This document shows, piece by piece, positions 40,394 through 51,647 of a DNA stretch of 64,000 nucleotides. The DNA is from Pseudoxanthomonas mexicana. Its GTDB lineage: Bacteria > Pseudomonadota > Gammaproteobacteria > Xanthomonadales > Xanthomonadaceae. Where the stretch lies: NCBI RefSeq assembly GCF_010093385.1, contig NZ_PDWV01000002.1, positions 1 to 64,000 of the forward strand, in the 5' to 3' direction. A program made the translations under genes and the position numbers. Within the stretch, counting starts at the first letter, position 1. Each line of letters opens with the position of its first letter. The notes under the pieces are model-generated. The model searched no databases. It was not told the DNA's origin and worked only from the letters and a program-made list of their open reading frames with translations.

Positions 40394-42871
40394 ATGAGTA
40401 CCCGTAGCAGAAGAAAGCCGGGGCGGCGCGATCCGTCGACCCTGGCGAGGTTCCCGTTGACCGCCGCGATCTACCTGGCGTTCGGCGCCACCGCCCTGGC
40501 CCAGGACGCACCCGCCACGCCGCCCGCCGAGGGCGAACGCAGCGCGGCCACGCTGGACACCGTCACGGTGACCGCGCAGAAGCGCGTGGAGAACCTGCAG
40601 GAAGTGCCGATCAGCATCCAGGTGCTGGGCACGGAACAGTTGAAGAACCTCAACGTCACCGACTTCGACGACTACGTGAAATACCTGCCCAGCGTGTCGT
40701 ACCAGTCGGCAGGCCCGGGCTTCGCGCAGATCTACATGCGCGGCGTGGCCAGCGGCGGCGACGGCAACCACTCCGGTTCGCTGCCCAGCGTGGGCGTGTA
40801 CCTGGACGAACAGCCGGTCACCACCATCCAGGGCCCGCTGGACATCCACATCTACGACATCGACCGCGTCGAGTCGCTGGCCGGCCCGCAGGGCACGCTG
40901 TACGGCGCCAGTTCGCAGGCCGGCACGCTGCGCATCATCACCAACAAGCCCGACCCCACCGGCTTCGCCGCCGGCTACGGGCTGGAGCTCAACAGCGTCA
41001 GCCACGGCGGCATCGGCCACGTCGCCGAAGGCTTCCTCAACCTGCCCATGAGCGACCGCGCGGCGATCCGCCTGGTCGCCTGGAACAAGCACGACGCTGG
41101 CTACATCGACAACGTATACGGCACGCGCACGTTCCCGTCGTGGGATGCCGACTCCGGCGGCAACGGCACCATCGACAACGCTGGCCGCGCCAGGAAGGAC
41201 TACAACGAGGTCGACACCACCGGCGCGCGCCTGGCGCTGAAGGTGGACCTGGACGACAACTGGTCGATCACCCCCACGATCATGGGCCAGCAGCAGAAGT
41301 CCGAAGGCGGTTTTGCCGTGGACCCGCAGGTGGGCGAACTGGCACTGACCCACTTCTATCCGGAGACCTCGGACGACCGCTGGTGGCAGGCCGCGCTGAC
41401 GGTGGAAGGCAGGATCGGCAACTTCGACCTGACCTACGCCTTCGCCCGGCTGGACCGCGACGTCGACGTGGAACAGGACTACAACGACTACGCCTTCTGG
41501 TACGACACCTTGGCGGCGTACGGTGCCTACACCTGCTCCGACTTCGATCCGGACACCTTCACGTGCGCGCCGGGCTCGCTGGTCAATCCCTCGCAGTACA
41601 TCCAGGGCGTGGACGGCTACAAGAAGACCAGCCACGAACTGCGCATCGCCTCGCCGACCGAGAACCGCTTCCGCTTCGTCGCCGGTGTGTTCATGCAGGA
41701 CCAGGAACACGACATCCAGCAGCGCTACAAGATCGACGGCCTGTCGCCGGTGCAGTCGGTCACGGGCTGGCCGGACACGATCTGGCTGACCAAGCAGCTG
41801 CGCCAGGACAAGGACAAGGCGGTGTTCGGCGAGCTCAGCTTCGACATCACCGAAGACCTGACCGCCACCGCCGGTGCGCGCTGGTTCGAGGTCGACAACA
41901 GCCTGAAGGGCTTCTTCGGTTTCGCCGACTGGGGCTGGGTGTCGAGCTATGGCGAGGCGGCCTGCCCGGACGGCGCGCCCACCTTCAACGGCGCGCCCTG
42001 CAGCTTCTTCGACAAGCGGGTGAAGGAGAACGGCCACATCGGCCGCTTCAACCTGACCTGGCGCATCGATCCCAGCAAGATGATCTACGGCACCTGGTCG
42101 GAAGGCTTCCGTCCCGGCGGCATCAACCGCCGCGGCACGCTGCCGCCGTACCTGTCGGACTACCTGACCAACTACGAGTTCGGCTGGAAAACCACCTGGC
42201 TGGACAACCGTCTGTCGTTCAACGGCTCGGTGTTCCGCCAGGACTGGGAGGACTTCCAGTTCTCCATCCTCGGCGCCAACGGCCTGACCGAGATCAAGAA
42301 CGCCAACCAGGCGCGCATCAACGGTGCCGAATTCTCGCTGGCGTTCGCGGCCACCTACAACCTGCAGCTGACGGCCGGCGCCGCGTTCTACGACGCGGAA
42401 CTGACCGAGAACTACTGCGGCTTCACCGACGACGACGGCAATCCGGTCACCGAATGCGCGGATCCCGAGGCCCCGACGGGCACGCAGCTGCCGGTCACGC
42501 CGAAGATGAAGGGCAACCTGACCGCGCGTTACACCTTCGACGTGGCAGGCGGCGAGGCGTTCCTGCAGGGGGCGGTGGTGCACGTGGGCGACCGCAAGTC
42601 CGACCTGCGCCTGGCCGAACGCGAGATCCTCGGCGACCTGGATGCCTACACCACGGTGGACGTGTCGGCCGGTTACCGCCGCAACGACTGGAAAGTGGAC
42701 GTGTACGTCAACAACCTGTTCGACGAACGCGGCGAGCTGAACCGGTTCACCCAGTGTGCGGAGTCCGTCTGCGGCGCCGCGGCCGTGGTGCCGGAGTATC
42801 CGAACGGGCAGGTCTACACGGTGGTGACCCAGCCGCGCACCATCGGCGTGCGGTTCTCACAGGAGTTCTGA
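40394..42871 (+). CDS. TonB-dependent outer-membrane receptor
   Basis: 825 residues from ATG 40394 (GGAGAGAGG 8 bp upstream; a GTG three codons earlier overlaps that site). A basic start and signal peptide end near ALAQ, then the plug LDTVTVTAQKRVENLQEVPIS and a long barrel ending IGVRFSQEF. It has no carbohydrate-type N-terminal extension or sigma-factor domain. Together with the TPR-sulfotransferase and the divergent catabolic operon it probably imports the compound whose parts are hydrolysed and demethylated. A terminator follows at 42894. Confidence 0.9.
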   Translation: MSTRSRRKPGRRDPSTLARFPLTAAIYLAFGATALAQDAPATPPAEGERSAATLDTVTVTAQKRVENLQEVPISIQVLGTEQLKNLNVTDFDDYVKYLPSVSYQSAGPGFAQIYMRGVASGGDGNHSGSLPSVGVYLDEQPVTTIQGPLDIHIYDIDRVESLAGPQGTLYGASSQAGTLRIITNKPDPTGFAAGYGLELNSVSHGGIGHVAEGFLNLPMSDRAAIRLVAWNKHDAGYIDNVYGTRTFPSWDADSGGNGTIDNAGRARKDYNEVDTTGARLALKVDLDDNWSITPTIMGQQQKSEGGFAVDPQVGELALTHFYPETSDDRWWQAALTVEGRIGNFDLTYAFARLDRDVDVEQDYNDYAFWYDTLAAYGAYTCSDFDPDTFTCAPGSLVNPSQYIQGVDGYKKTSHELRIASPTENRFRFVAGVFMQDQEHDIQQRYKIDGLSPVQSVTGWPDTIWLTKQLRQDKDKAVFGELSFDITEDLTATAGARWFEVDNSLKGFFGFADWGWVSSYGEAACPDGAPTFNGAPCSFFDKRVKENGHIGRFNLTWRIDPSKMIYGTWSEGFRPGGINRRGTLPPYLSDYLTNYEFGWKTTWLDNRLSFNGSVFRQDWEDFQFSILGANGLTEIKNANQARINGAEFSLAFAATYNLQLTAGAAFYDAELTENYCGFTDDDGNPVTECADPEAPTGTQLPVTPKMKGNLTARYTFDVAGGEAFLQGAVVHVGDRKSDLRLAEREILGDLDAYTTVDVSAGYRRNDWKVDVYVNNLFDERGELNRFTQCAESVCGAAAVVPEYPNGQVYTVVTQPRTIGVRFSQEF

Positions 42872-42893
42872 CGCTCCCCGTTCCGGCGACAGG

Positions 42894-42922
42894 AAGCCCC
42901 GGCGCGAGCCGGGGCTTTTTTT
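42894..42922 (+). terminator. Rho-independent terminator after the TonB receptor gene
   Basis: Stem AAGCCCCGGC / GCCGGGGCTT with a GCGA loop followed by a run of seven T, 22 bp after the stop codon. It separates the receptor from the convergent HD-GYP gene. Confidence 0.95.
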
Positions 42923-43014
42923 CGTCCTGACGGCGCGAATCATGCCGGCACCCGTCGGCCTCTCCTTGCGGCGACCGGCGATTGCATCGGACTTGCATGG
43001 GCATGCACAGGCGG

Positions 43015-44235
43015 TCAGGGTATCCAGAGTTTCTCGAGATCCCGGAATCCCCACGCCTGGGCCGACTCGATGCCGACGATGCGGTCGCTCGACGCACCCA
43101 GGTCCACGTCGCGCCTGAATACATGGGACCGCGACCGCGCGGAAAAGAAGATCCGGACACGGGGAGGGGCCAAGGGGTGGTCTCCGGGCGCAACGACGAC
43201 CGCCAGGAGGTCGGAAGCCAGCCGCACGAGCGATCCGACCGGATAGATGCCCAACACACGGACCAGGCTCTTCAACGCCAGGGGATCGAAGTGCCCCTGC
43301 CACGACGCCATCCGTCGCAGCGACTCGGCGGGGTCCCATCCGGCCTTGTAGGGCCGGTTGGAAGTGATGGCGTCATAGACATCGCACACCGCGCTGATGC
43401 GCGTGAGCACGGGCAGGTCTTCGGCCGCAAGCCGGTCGGGATAGCCGTTGCCATCCATGCGCTCGTGATGATGACGCACCACGTGCAGCACGTCGGCATC
43501 CTCCAGCCCCGCATCCCGCAGCAGCCGCTCGCCCGCGGCGGGATGGTCGCGCATGAGGGCCATCTCCTCGTCCAGCAACTTGCCCGGCTTGTTGAGGATA
43601 GAGGGCGGGACATGGGCCTTGCCCATGTCATGGAGCAGCCCCGCGATGGCCGCACGTTCGCGTTGTTGCTCTGGCAGGGCCAGGTCGCGCGCGACCGCCG
43701 ACATCAGCCCGGCCACCGCGACGCTGTGCAGATAGGTGTAGTCGTCGGCCGTCTTCAACCGCGCCAGGCTGACCAGGGCGAGCGGATTGCGCGACACCGA
43801 CGCGTCGATGCGCGCGGCAAGGTCGCGCGCGCCGTCCAACACGATCGTGCGCCCCATCCTCAGCTCGCCGAACATCGCCTCCACCAGGGCGCGCCCGTCG
43901 TCGCAGATCAGGCGCGCACGCGCCAGTTCGTCGCCCATCCCGGCATGTGCCTGCGCCCCGCCACTCTTCGGCGGTAGGCCAGCGGCGAGCACGAACGCCG
44001 CATCGTCCGCGCACGGCATCGGCCCATTGGCGTCTTCATTGCCCGCCGCGTCGACATCGCCACCGCGATCTGTATCGATGTCCACCCGGTCGACCGGCCT
44101 GGCAAGCAAGGTGTCCACATCGTCCTGGTCGACCACGAAGCGGGTACGCCAGAAGGGATGCTGCAACCAGGGCCCGTGCAGCTTCACCACATACATGCCG
44201 GCTTTCAGCGACTGCGTCTGGATCGTCTTCAACAC
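43015..44235 (-). CDS. HD-GYP c-di-GMP phosphodiesterase with DUF3391
   Basis: 406 residues from a GTG at 44235 preceded by GGGAGGGGGCAG; an ATG eleven codons upstream has a poorer site. The N-terminal TQSLKAGMYVVKL...PFWRTRFVV is the DUF3391 domain. The HD-GYP domain has LLHDMGKAHVP and the signature HHERMDGNGYPD plus later conserved segments, so c-di-GMP hydrolysis is expected. The C-terminal tail of 70 residues with RSRSHVFRRDVDLG is typical of the subgroup. It lies alone, convergent to the TonB receptor gene. Confidence 0.9.
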   Translation of the reverse strand: MLKTIQTQSLKAGMYVVKLHGPWLQHPFWRTRFVVDQDDVDTLLARPVDRVDIDTDRGGDVDAAGNEDANGPMPCADDAAFVLAAGLPPKSGGAQAHAGMGDELARARLICDDGRALVEAMFGELRMGRTIVLDGARDLAARIDASVSRNPLALVSLARLKTADDYTYLHSVAVAGLMSAVARDLALPEQQRERAAIAGLLHDMGKAHVPPSILNKPGKLLDEEMALMRDHPAAGERLLRDAGLEDADVLHVVRHHHERMDGNGYPDRLAAEDLPVLTRISAVCDVYDAITSNRPYKAGWDPAESLRRMASWQGHFDPLALKSLVRVLGIYPVGSLVRLASDLLAVVVAPGDHPLAPPRVRIFFSARSRSHVFRRDVDLGASSDRIVGIESAQAWGFRDLEKLWIP

Positions 44236-44327
44236 CTGCCCCCTCCCATGCCTTCTTCCCATACCCACTGGAATAGCGGCGCAGCCAGAGGCGGTTGAAC
44301 CCTGCAGCGGGGCTGGACACTGCGATG

Positions 44328-44363
44328 GTAATCACGATTACTCGGACCGTTCACGACGGTCCG
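44328..44363. promoter_or_regulatory. Two adjacent inverted repeats upstream of the chemoreceptor gene
   Basis: GTAATC-AC-GATTAC (44328-44341) is followed directly by CGGACCG-N7-CGGTCCG (44343-44363). They lie in the 279-bp gap between the HD-GYP gene and the divergent chemoreceptor gene. No T-run follows, so a terminator is unlikely; an operator or RNA hairpin is possible. Confidence 0.3.
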
Positions 44364-44514
44364 ATCCTGCGAAAGCCTTTCGTTTCTTCTTCATTTTCAA
44401 TGAATTACGCGTGACGCCGCAGCCATCAGGCGTCCGTCTTCGTCCCCGGCTCGCGCGCTACCCCCTGCGAAGGTCTAAGGCTGCCCGTCTCAGGTTCCCT
44501 CACGAGCGCCGCTA

Positions 44515-46986
44515 ATGCCTGCGAAGAAGACCAGACGACCGAACACGGACATGAGAATGAATACTTTCCTTAATGCCTGGAACAACCGCACGACAGCCTT
44601 CAAGCTGACCCTGATCTGCTGCCTTTCCACCGTCGGCATCCTGGTGCCGTCGTTGGCCTACCTGGCGCAGCTGCGAGAAAAACTGGAAGTGAATCGCACG
44701 GAGCTGGCGAGCATGCCAGCGCTGGAGAACATGCTGGACGTGGTCAGCGCCCTCAATCTGCGTCGTGGTGCTGGCGACCCGGCTTCGACCGAAGCCCAAG
44801 CCGACATCACCGACCTCTACGAAAAAGCGGCCATGTCCGCGGCTGCCCAGCCACATCTGAGCGGCAGCGCTGCCCGCATCGGGAAACTGGCCCAGGATTG
44901 GCGCGTCTTGCGCGATCTTGCGCACGATGACCCGTCGATCGGTGACCATGTCGAACAGGCCCTGCAGGCCGTCGAGACGCTGGGTGATGAGAGCCTGCTG
45001 GTCTACACGCCGCACGCGGAGAGCTACCACCTGATGCTGGGCACCAGCCAGGCTCTGCCGAGGGCCGGCAGCGCGTTGGCCACGCTGCGAGCTGACATCC
45101 ACCGCCGGGGCCCCGACACCGAGGACGCGCATCGGGAAGCGCTGCGCGACATATTCCATCGGGAACTGGGCGGCTATGTCCGGGAGATGGACAAGGCCCT
45201 TTCGTTGGCCGGGAGCACAGGACCCGCCCTCCGCACCGCCCACGCCGCGGTGAAGGACGCTTACACCGCGGACGATACGCACGCGGACCCGGCCGCACTG
45301 TCTGCACTAGCGGCAAGGCTCGACGCCGGCGAAGCCGCAGCGCTCGCCGAACTGGAATCCCAGTCGGCCGCGCATCTGCGCACCGCGCGCACGAAGATGG
45401 TTATCGGAGCGGCGATGGTGGCGCTGCTCATGGCGCTCGTCCTGGGAGCGTCCTGGTACACCGTCCGCGCGATCACCCGCGGCATCCGTCACGCGGCGAA
45501 GGTGGCTGGACGGATCTCGCAGGGCGATCTCGATACCCCCATCCCATCGCGCTATCGCGACGAGGTCGGCCAGCTTCTGATGAGCATGCGCGACATGCAG
45601 TCGACCATCCGTCACGTAGTCGAGTCGCAACGCGAGATGGCGGCGAAGCATGAGGAAGGCACCATCAGTTTCCGTTGCGATGACAGCGCGTTCCCCGGCG
45701 GCTTCGGTGAGATGGTGCGCGGCACCAACGAACTGGTGGCTTCGCACATCCGGGTCAAGATGCGGCTGGTGGAGGTGATCCAGCGCTATGCGATCGGCGA
45801 CCTTTCGGTCGACATGGACGTCCTGCCCGGGGAGAAGGCCGTGCTCACCGCCGCCATGGACCAGGCCAAGCGCAACCTGCAGGCGATCAACGCGGACATC
45901 AAGCGCCTGGCGGCGGCCGCCGCGGCAGGCGATTTCTCGCAACGGGGCGAGGCCCATGCCTACCAACACGATTTCCATGACATGGTAGCCAGCCTCAACC
46001 GGCTGATGGACACCACCGAGGGCAATCTCGCCGCACTGTCCGCGCTGCTGAAGGCGGTCGCCGGAGGCGACCTGACGCACACGATGCGGGGCGAATTCCA
46101 CGGCGTCTTCGCGACGATGCGCGACGACGCAAACGCCACCGTGGGGCAGCTCAAGCGCATCGTTTCCGGTATCCAGGATGCCACCCAGTCCATCAACACG
46201 GCGGCAAGCGAGATCGCCGCAGGCAACACGGACCTGGCCCGCCGCACCGAGATGCAGGCGGCGAACCTCGAAGAAACGGCTGCCTCGATGGAGGAACTGA
46301 CCTCCACCGTGCGCCAGAACGCCGATTCGGCCCGCCAGGCGAACGCACACGCGCTGTCCGCCTCGGGCGTTGCCGCCGATGGCGGCAGGATCGTCGGCCG
46401 CGCGGTGGAGACGATGGCCCAGATCGAGCAGTCCTCACGTCGAATCTCCGAGATCATCTCCGTCATCGACGGCATCGCCTTCCAGACCAACATCCTGGCG
46501 CTCAACGCCGCCGTCGAGGCCGCGCGGGCGGGCGACCAGGGCCGCGGCTTCGCCGTGGTCGCGAGCGAAGTGCGGACCCTCGCGCAGCGCTCGGCCACGG
46601 CCGCGAAGGAGATCAAGCAGTTGATCGAAGCGTCGGTGGACAGCATCAGGGACGGCTCCGCATTGGTGGGCGAGGCCGGCGATTCGATGGTCAATGTGGT
46701 CGCCGCAGTCCAGCGTGTCAGCGGCATCATGGCGGAGATCGCCGCGGCCTCGCAGGAGCAGGCGGCCGGCATCGATCAGGTGAACGGCTCGATCATCCAG
46801 ATCGACGAAACCACGCAGCAGAATGCCGCGCTGGTGGAGGAAGCCTCGGCTGCCGCACGCGCGATGGAACAGCAGGCGCGCGACCTGGGACTCAGCGTCG
46901 CCACGTTCAAGACCGACGACGGCATGCCCGCAGACGATCGCGGCGCGCGCTCCCGGACGACCCGGGCCGAAGCTGTGGTCGCCTGA
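44515..46986 (+). CDS. Methyl-accepting chemotaxis protein with repeated HAMP units
   Basis: 823 residues. A first membrane helix ([22 protein letters not shown]), a periplasmic helical domain of about 250 residues, a second helix ([20 protein letters not shown]) and a HAMP domain ([21 protein letters not shown]). Further HAMP-like units follow ([41 protein letters not shown]), then the signalling domain with the hairpin tip [20 protein letters not shown]. The C-terminus lacks a CheR-docking pentapeptide. The ligand is unknown. An ATG 36 bp downstream is an alternative start. Confidence 0.93.
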   Translation: MPAKKTRRPNTDMRMNTFLNAWNNRTTAFKLTLICCLSTVGILVPSLAYLAQLREKLEVNRTELASMPALENMLDVVSALNLRRGAGDPASTEAQADITDLYEKAAMSAAAQPHLSGSAARIGKLAQDWRVLRDLAHDDPSIGDHVEQALQAVETLGDESLLVYTPHAESYHLMLGTSQALPRAGSALATLRADIHRRGPDTEDAHREALRDIFHRELGGYVREMDKALSLAGSTGPALRTAHAAVKDAYTADDTHADPAALSALAARLDAGEAAALAELESQSAAHLRTARTKMVIGAAMVALLMALVLGASWYTVRAITRGIRHAAKVAGRISQGDLDTPIPSRYRDEVGQLLMSMRDMQSTIRHVVESQREMAAKHEEGTISFRCDDSAFPGGFGEMVRGTNELVASHIRVKMRLVEVIQRYAIGDLSVDMDVLPGEKAVLTAAMDQAKRNLQAINADIKRLAAAAAAGDFSQRGEAHAYQHDFHDMVASLNRLMDTTEGNLAALSALLKAVAGGDLTHTMRGEFHGVFATMRDDANATVGQLKRIVSGIQDATQSINTAASEIAAGNTDLARRTEMQAANLEETAASMEELTSTVRQNADSARQANAHALSASGVAADGGRIVGRAVETMAQIEQSSRRISEIISVIDGIAFQTNILALNAAVEAARAGDQGRGFAVVASEVRTLAQRSATAAKEIKQLIEASVDSIRDGSALVGEAGDSMVNVVAAVQRVSGIMAEIAAASQEQAAGIDQVNGSIIQIDETTQQNAALVEEASAAARAMEQQARDLGLSVATFKTDDGMPADDRGARSRTTRAEAVVA

Positions 46987-47113
46987 GCCTGGAGCCGGCC
47001 GCTACGTCCCGCTCATCCCGGGGAAGGCGTGCCAGCGAACGCCTTGAGCGTCACCTCACACTAGCCTAGAGTAGGGCCGTCGTGCTTGCCGCGGCCCTGC
47101 TGTCGGAGGGCCC

Positions 47114-48301
47114 ATGTCTGGGAGACATGCGGAGGAGTGCATGGGGGAGCAGGGAACGCAGGGGTCTGATCCGCGACGGCCGCATGCCCGCCGTTGGACG
47201 GCGCTTGGCCTCTGCCTGGCGGTCCTGGCGCTGGCGATCGTGGCGGGCGTATTGCAGCACCGTGCCAACGAGCGTCGCCAGGCGTTCCGGTTCGGGCAGA
47301 TCGCGGACGCTGCGACGTCCGCCCTGCGGGGGCAGCTGGCCGCATTCGAACATGGCCTGCGCGGCGCGCGTGGCGCGATCATCGCGGCCGGTCCGCAACT
47401 GGATCTGGAGCGCTTCCGTGCGTACAGCGCATCGCGCGACTATGCGCAGGAGTTTCCAGGCATCCGCGGTTACGGCTATATCCAGCGCGTGCCGGCGCAG
47501 GAGGAGGCGCAGTTCGTGCGGCAGGCACGGGAAGACGGCGTCACCGACTTCACCGTGCGCGGGCTGGCGCCGAACGCCGGCGAGCGCTTCGTCATCCGCT
47601 ATCTGGAGCCGACGGCGGGCAACGAAGAAGCCATCGGCCTGGATATCGCCTCCGATCCGGCGCGACGCGACGCCGCGCTCACCGCCGCACGCAGCGGGCA
47701 GGCGACGCTGTCGCGCCCGATCACGCTGGTACAGGAAGCCGGACGCACCCGGCATGGCTTCCTGCTGCTGCTACCCGTCTATGCCGCCGGACGTCCGCTG
47801 GACACCGCGGATGCGCGCTGGGCGGCCACGCAAGGGTGGGCCTTCGCGCCGCTGAGCATCGACGCGGTCCTCCAGCGGATCGAGCAGGCGGAGAGCGCTT
47901 ATGCACTGGCGCTCTCGGATGCCGGCGAGAACGCTCGCCGCGGCCCCTTCTACGCCAGCGGCGATTTCACATCGGTGCAGTCGGCACCCCTGCGTGCGGA
48001 GCGCCGCCTCCGCATCCATGGGCGGGACTGGATCGTGCATTTCGCGGCAAGACCCGCCTTCGTGAACGGACTCGGTCTGCCCTCCCCCTGGCTGGTCGCC
48101 GCGGCGACCGCAGGACTGGGCTTATTGAGCGTGACGGTGTGGTACCTGGTCGCCACGGCTCGCGAGCGGCGGCGGGCAGCCGCCCTCGAGCACGCCCAGT
48201 GGGCCGGGCTGGTGTCCGGCTCCACCGAAGCGATCATCGCTTGCGACGCCGCGGGCCGGATCACCCTGTGGAACGACGCGGCCGGGCAGACGCTGGGATA
48301 G
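47114..48301 (+). pseudogene. CHASE-domain N-terminal part of a hybrid kinase, cut by TAG
   Basis: 395 residues: membrane helix (TALGLCLAVLALAIVAG), extracytoplasmic CHASE domain (FPGIRGYGYIQRVPAQEE...LEPTAGNEEAIGLDIASDPAR), second helix (PWLVAAATAGLGLLSVTVWYL), then the first strands of a PAS domain (STEAIIACDAAGRITLWND). It stops at TAG 48299-48301 in the middle of PAS, where relatives have Tyr (LG-Y-x-x-x-E-A-L-G). The same frame continues without another stop to 51643. ATG 47141 with GGAGGAG just upstream is another possible start. As read, this is the front half of one kinase gene. Confidence 0.85.
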
Positions 48302-48328
48302 GCCGCAGCCGAGGCGCTCGGGCGTTCG

Positions 48329-51300
48329 ATGCCGGACGTCATGATCGATGAGGCCGGGAAGCCGGCGTTCGACGACTTCTCCTCGGCCCTGGAAGGCGCC
48401 GCGCTTCGACTGCGTCGCAGGGACGGCGCCATGATCGATGTGCTGGCGAGCCTGTCCGTTCTCAGGGACGCGGCCGGCAACGCGCAGGGCGCGTCGCTCT
48501 TCCTGCGCGACATTTCACGCCACGTGCGCGCGGAAGAGCAGTTCCGGCGCGTGGTGGAGGCCTCGCCCAGCGCGATCCTGATGGTGGACCAGGCAGGTCG
48601 CATCCAACTGGCCAACGCCAAGGCCGAGGAGCTGTTCGGCTATGCCCGTGCGGAGCTGCTGGGCAAGCCCATGGAGCGCCTGCTGCCCGAGGACGTGCGC
48701 GGCCACCACGCAGGCTACATCGCACATTACTTCGGCGAACCCCAGGCGCGTCCTATGGGAGCGGGTCGGGATCTCTACGGGCTGCGGCGCGACGGCACGC
48801 GCGTGCCGATCGAGATCGGCCTGAATCCGATCCACACGGCCGAGGGACGTTTCGCGCTCGCGTTCATCATCGACATCACGGAGCGCAAGCGCAATGAGGA
48901 AGGCATCATGCGCCTCAATGCGACGCTCGAGCAGCAGGTACTCGAACGCACCGAGCAGATCCGGACCTACTCCTCCCGGCTCGGCGCGATCCTGGAACAT
49001 GCCGGCTATGCCATCGTCGCCACCGATCCGCAGGGTCGCATCACCCTGTTCAATCCCGCGGCCGAACGCATGCTCGGCTACTCCGCCGACGAGGTGACCG
49101 CCGGCGACACCAGCATCGATGTCCTGCACGACGATGCGGAGCTGTGGTCGCGCTCGCTCGCCCTGTCCGCGCGCCACGAAAGCCATGTCGGCGCGACCTT
49201 CGCCCAGATTGCCAGCCTGACCACGGCCGCCGGCAGCGACATCGCGGAGTGGACCTACGTGCGCCGCGAAGGCACGCGCCTGCCGGTGGCACTGAATGTC
49301 AGCGCCCTGCGCGACGAACGGGGCCAGGCGTCCGGCTTCCTGGTGATGGCGTCGGATCTGACCGAGCAGAAACAACGCGACTCGGAGTTGCACGAGGCGA
49401 TCAGCGCCGCCGAACAGGCCAACCGCTCCAAGAGCGACTTCCTGGCCAACATGAGCCATGAAATCCGCACGCCGATGAACGCCATTCTCGGCATGCTGTA
49501 CCTGCTGGACCGGGTGGATCTTCCGGCCGTGGCCGAGGACATGATCCGGAAGATCAACCTTGCCGCACGTTCGTTGCTCAGCATCATCAACGACGTGCTG
49601 GACTTCTCGAAGATCGAGGCCGGTCGCATCGAAGTCGAGGAAGCGCCGTTCGACCTGGCGGAAGTGCTGGACAACGTGGCCACGCTGATGGGCTCGGCCG
49701 TCGATGCGCAGACCGTGGAGATGCTGGTATCGCCCGTACCGGAGGGCGCACGCCATCTGCGCGGCGACGCGCTGCGCCTGGGCCAGGTGCTGATCAACCT
49801 GGTCAGCAACGCCATCAAGTTCACCGAATACGGCGAGGTGTCGCTGAGCGTGTGCCGGCTTCCCGACAGCGAACCGGGGACCGTGCGCCTGCGATTCGTG
49901 GTGAGCGACACGGGCATCGGGATTCCACCCGAGAAGCAGGCGATGATCTTCTCCCCCTTCTCGCAGGTCGATTCGTCGACCACGCGCCGCTTCGGGGGTA
50001 CCGGCCTCGGACTGAGCATCTGCAAGCGGCTGGTCGCCCTGATGGGCGGCACCCTGCACGTGGACAGCACGCCCGGCGAGGGAAGTCGCTTCCATTTCGA
50101 CCTGGCGTTTCCGCTGGCGGATGCGCCCGGGGATGCCATGCCGTATCGCGGTCCGTGGCACGTCCTGGTGGTGGACGATCACGACATGGCACGCGAACAC
50201 CTGAGCAGGGTCATCCAGGGATTCGGCTGGACGGCCGAGGAGGCGGAATCCGGCACGCAGGCGATCGCGCGCGTCACGTCGCCCGACGCCGCGCCCTGCG
50301 ACGTGGTGCTGATGGACTGGCAGATGCCCGGCGGAGACGGCCTGAGTGCCGCCGCCGACATCCGCGGCCGCCTGCAGACCTCGCAGCAGCCCATCATCAT
50401 CATGGTGACGGCGTTCGAGCGCAGGTTGGTCGACCATGAACCACATCGGGACACGGTCGACGCGGTGCTCACCAAGCCGGTGACGGCATCGATGCTCTAC
50501 AACGCCATCAACGAGGTGCTGGCGCGGCGTGATCCCGGCCTGCGCGGTCACCGTGCCCCGCCAGCGTCCGGTCAACGGCTCACGGGCTACCGCCTTCTGG
50601 TGGTGGACGACAGCGAGATCAACCGCGAGGTCGCTCAACGCATCCTGGAAGGCGAAGGCGCCCGCGTGACCCAGGCCTGCGACGGTCGCGAGGCACTGGA
50701 TCTGCTGCGCAAAGCTCGGGATCGCTTCGATGCGGTGCTGATGGATGTGCAGATGCCGGTCATGGATGGGTACGAGGCCACACGGCGCATACGGGCGCTG
50801 CCGCTGCTGGCGGACCTGCCGGTGATCGCGCTCACGGCCGGAGCCTTCAAGCCGCAGCAGGATGCAGCGCTGGCCGTCGGCATGAATGCCTTCGTCGCCA
50901 AACCCTTCGAAGTCCCGGATCTGATCGCTGCGATTGCGCACTGCGCGCCCGCGCCGTCATCCCGAGAACCCGCCAAGCTTGGCCTCGCGGACCCTCCGGC
51001 AGCCCCCGTGAGGCCCGTCGATGTCCCCGAGAACATCGATCCACAACTGCTCGATGTGCAACGAGGCCTGGTGTACTGGCGCGACGCGGGCCCCTACAAG
51101 CGCTACCTCATCCAGTTCGCGCGTCGCTACGGCAACCTGGTGGAGACGCTGGAAGCTGCCCTGTCACGGCATGACACGATGCTGGCTTGCGCCGACATGC
51201 ACCGGATGCGGGGCGCCGCCGCTTCACTGGCGATGCCCAGCCTGGTCGCCATCAGCAGCGACATCGAGGAGCAGCTGCGAGAAGGCGCCGAGGTTGGCGA

Positions 51301-51643
51301 TCTGCTTCCCAACCTGCGCCTGACCCTCCAAGAGACGCTGGATGACGTCGCTCAATACGTGGAATCGGGCCAGATGCCCGACGTGGCTGCGGTCGCCACC
51401 GCCGCCATCGATCCCGTCATCGCGCTTGAGGCGCTGCTGGCGGCGCTGGACAGTGACGACGCCGACACCATCGAACGGGCATTGGAAGGGGTTCCCGCCA
51501 CGATTCCGGAAGAAGCCCGCCGCCGCCTGGTCATGCATGTCGAGGAGTTCGACTACCGCGCTGCCGAAGCAGAAGTGAGGGTGCTGCTGGAGCGCCCCAT
51601 CGCGGACGCCACCCGTACACCCCCGATGCCAGGCGAGGACTGA
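48329..51643 (+). pseudogene. PAS-PAS-HisKA-REC-REC-Hpt rear part of the hybrid kinase
   Basis: 1104 residues in the same frame as 47114-48301. It holds PAS domains (VEASPSAILMVDQAGRIQLA; LEHAGYAIVATDPQGRITLF), HisKA (FLANMSHEIRTPMNAIL), HATPase (DTGIGIPPEKQ, GGTGLGLSICKRL), two receivers (VVLMDWQMPGGDG; AVLMDVQMPVMDGYE) and a C-terminal Hpt-like domain (DMHRMRGAAASLA). Translation from the ATG at 48329 would give a soluble kinase without sensor; no good ribosome site is seen there. All catalytic motifs are intact, which favours a recent nonsense change or a base-calling error. It lies 4 bp before the REC-HD-GYP gene. Confidence 0.85.
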
Positions 51644-51647
51644 AGGC

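Noticed and set aside
48299-48301. TAG read as pyrrolysine or other programmed recoding
   Set aside because: No pyl genes are seen, the site is an ordinary Tyr position of a PAS domain, and a single-base change explains it.
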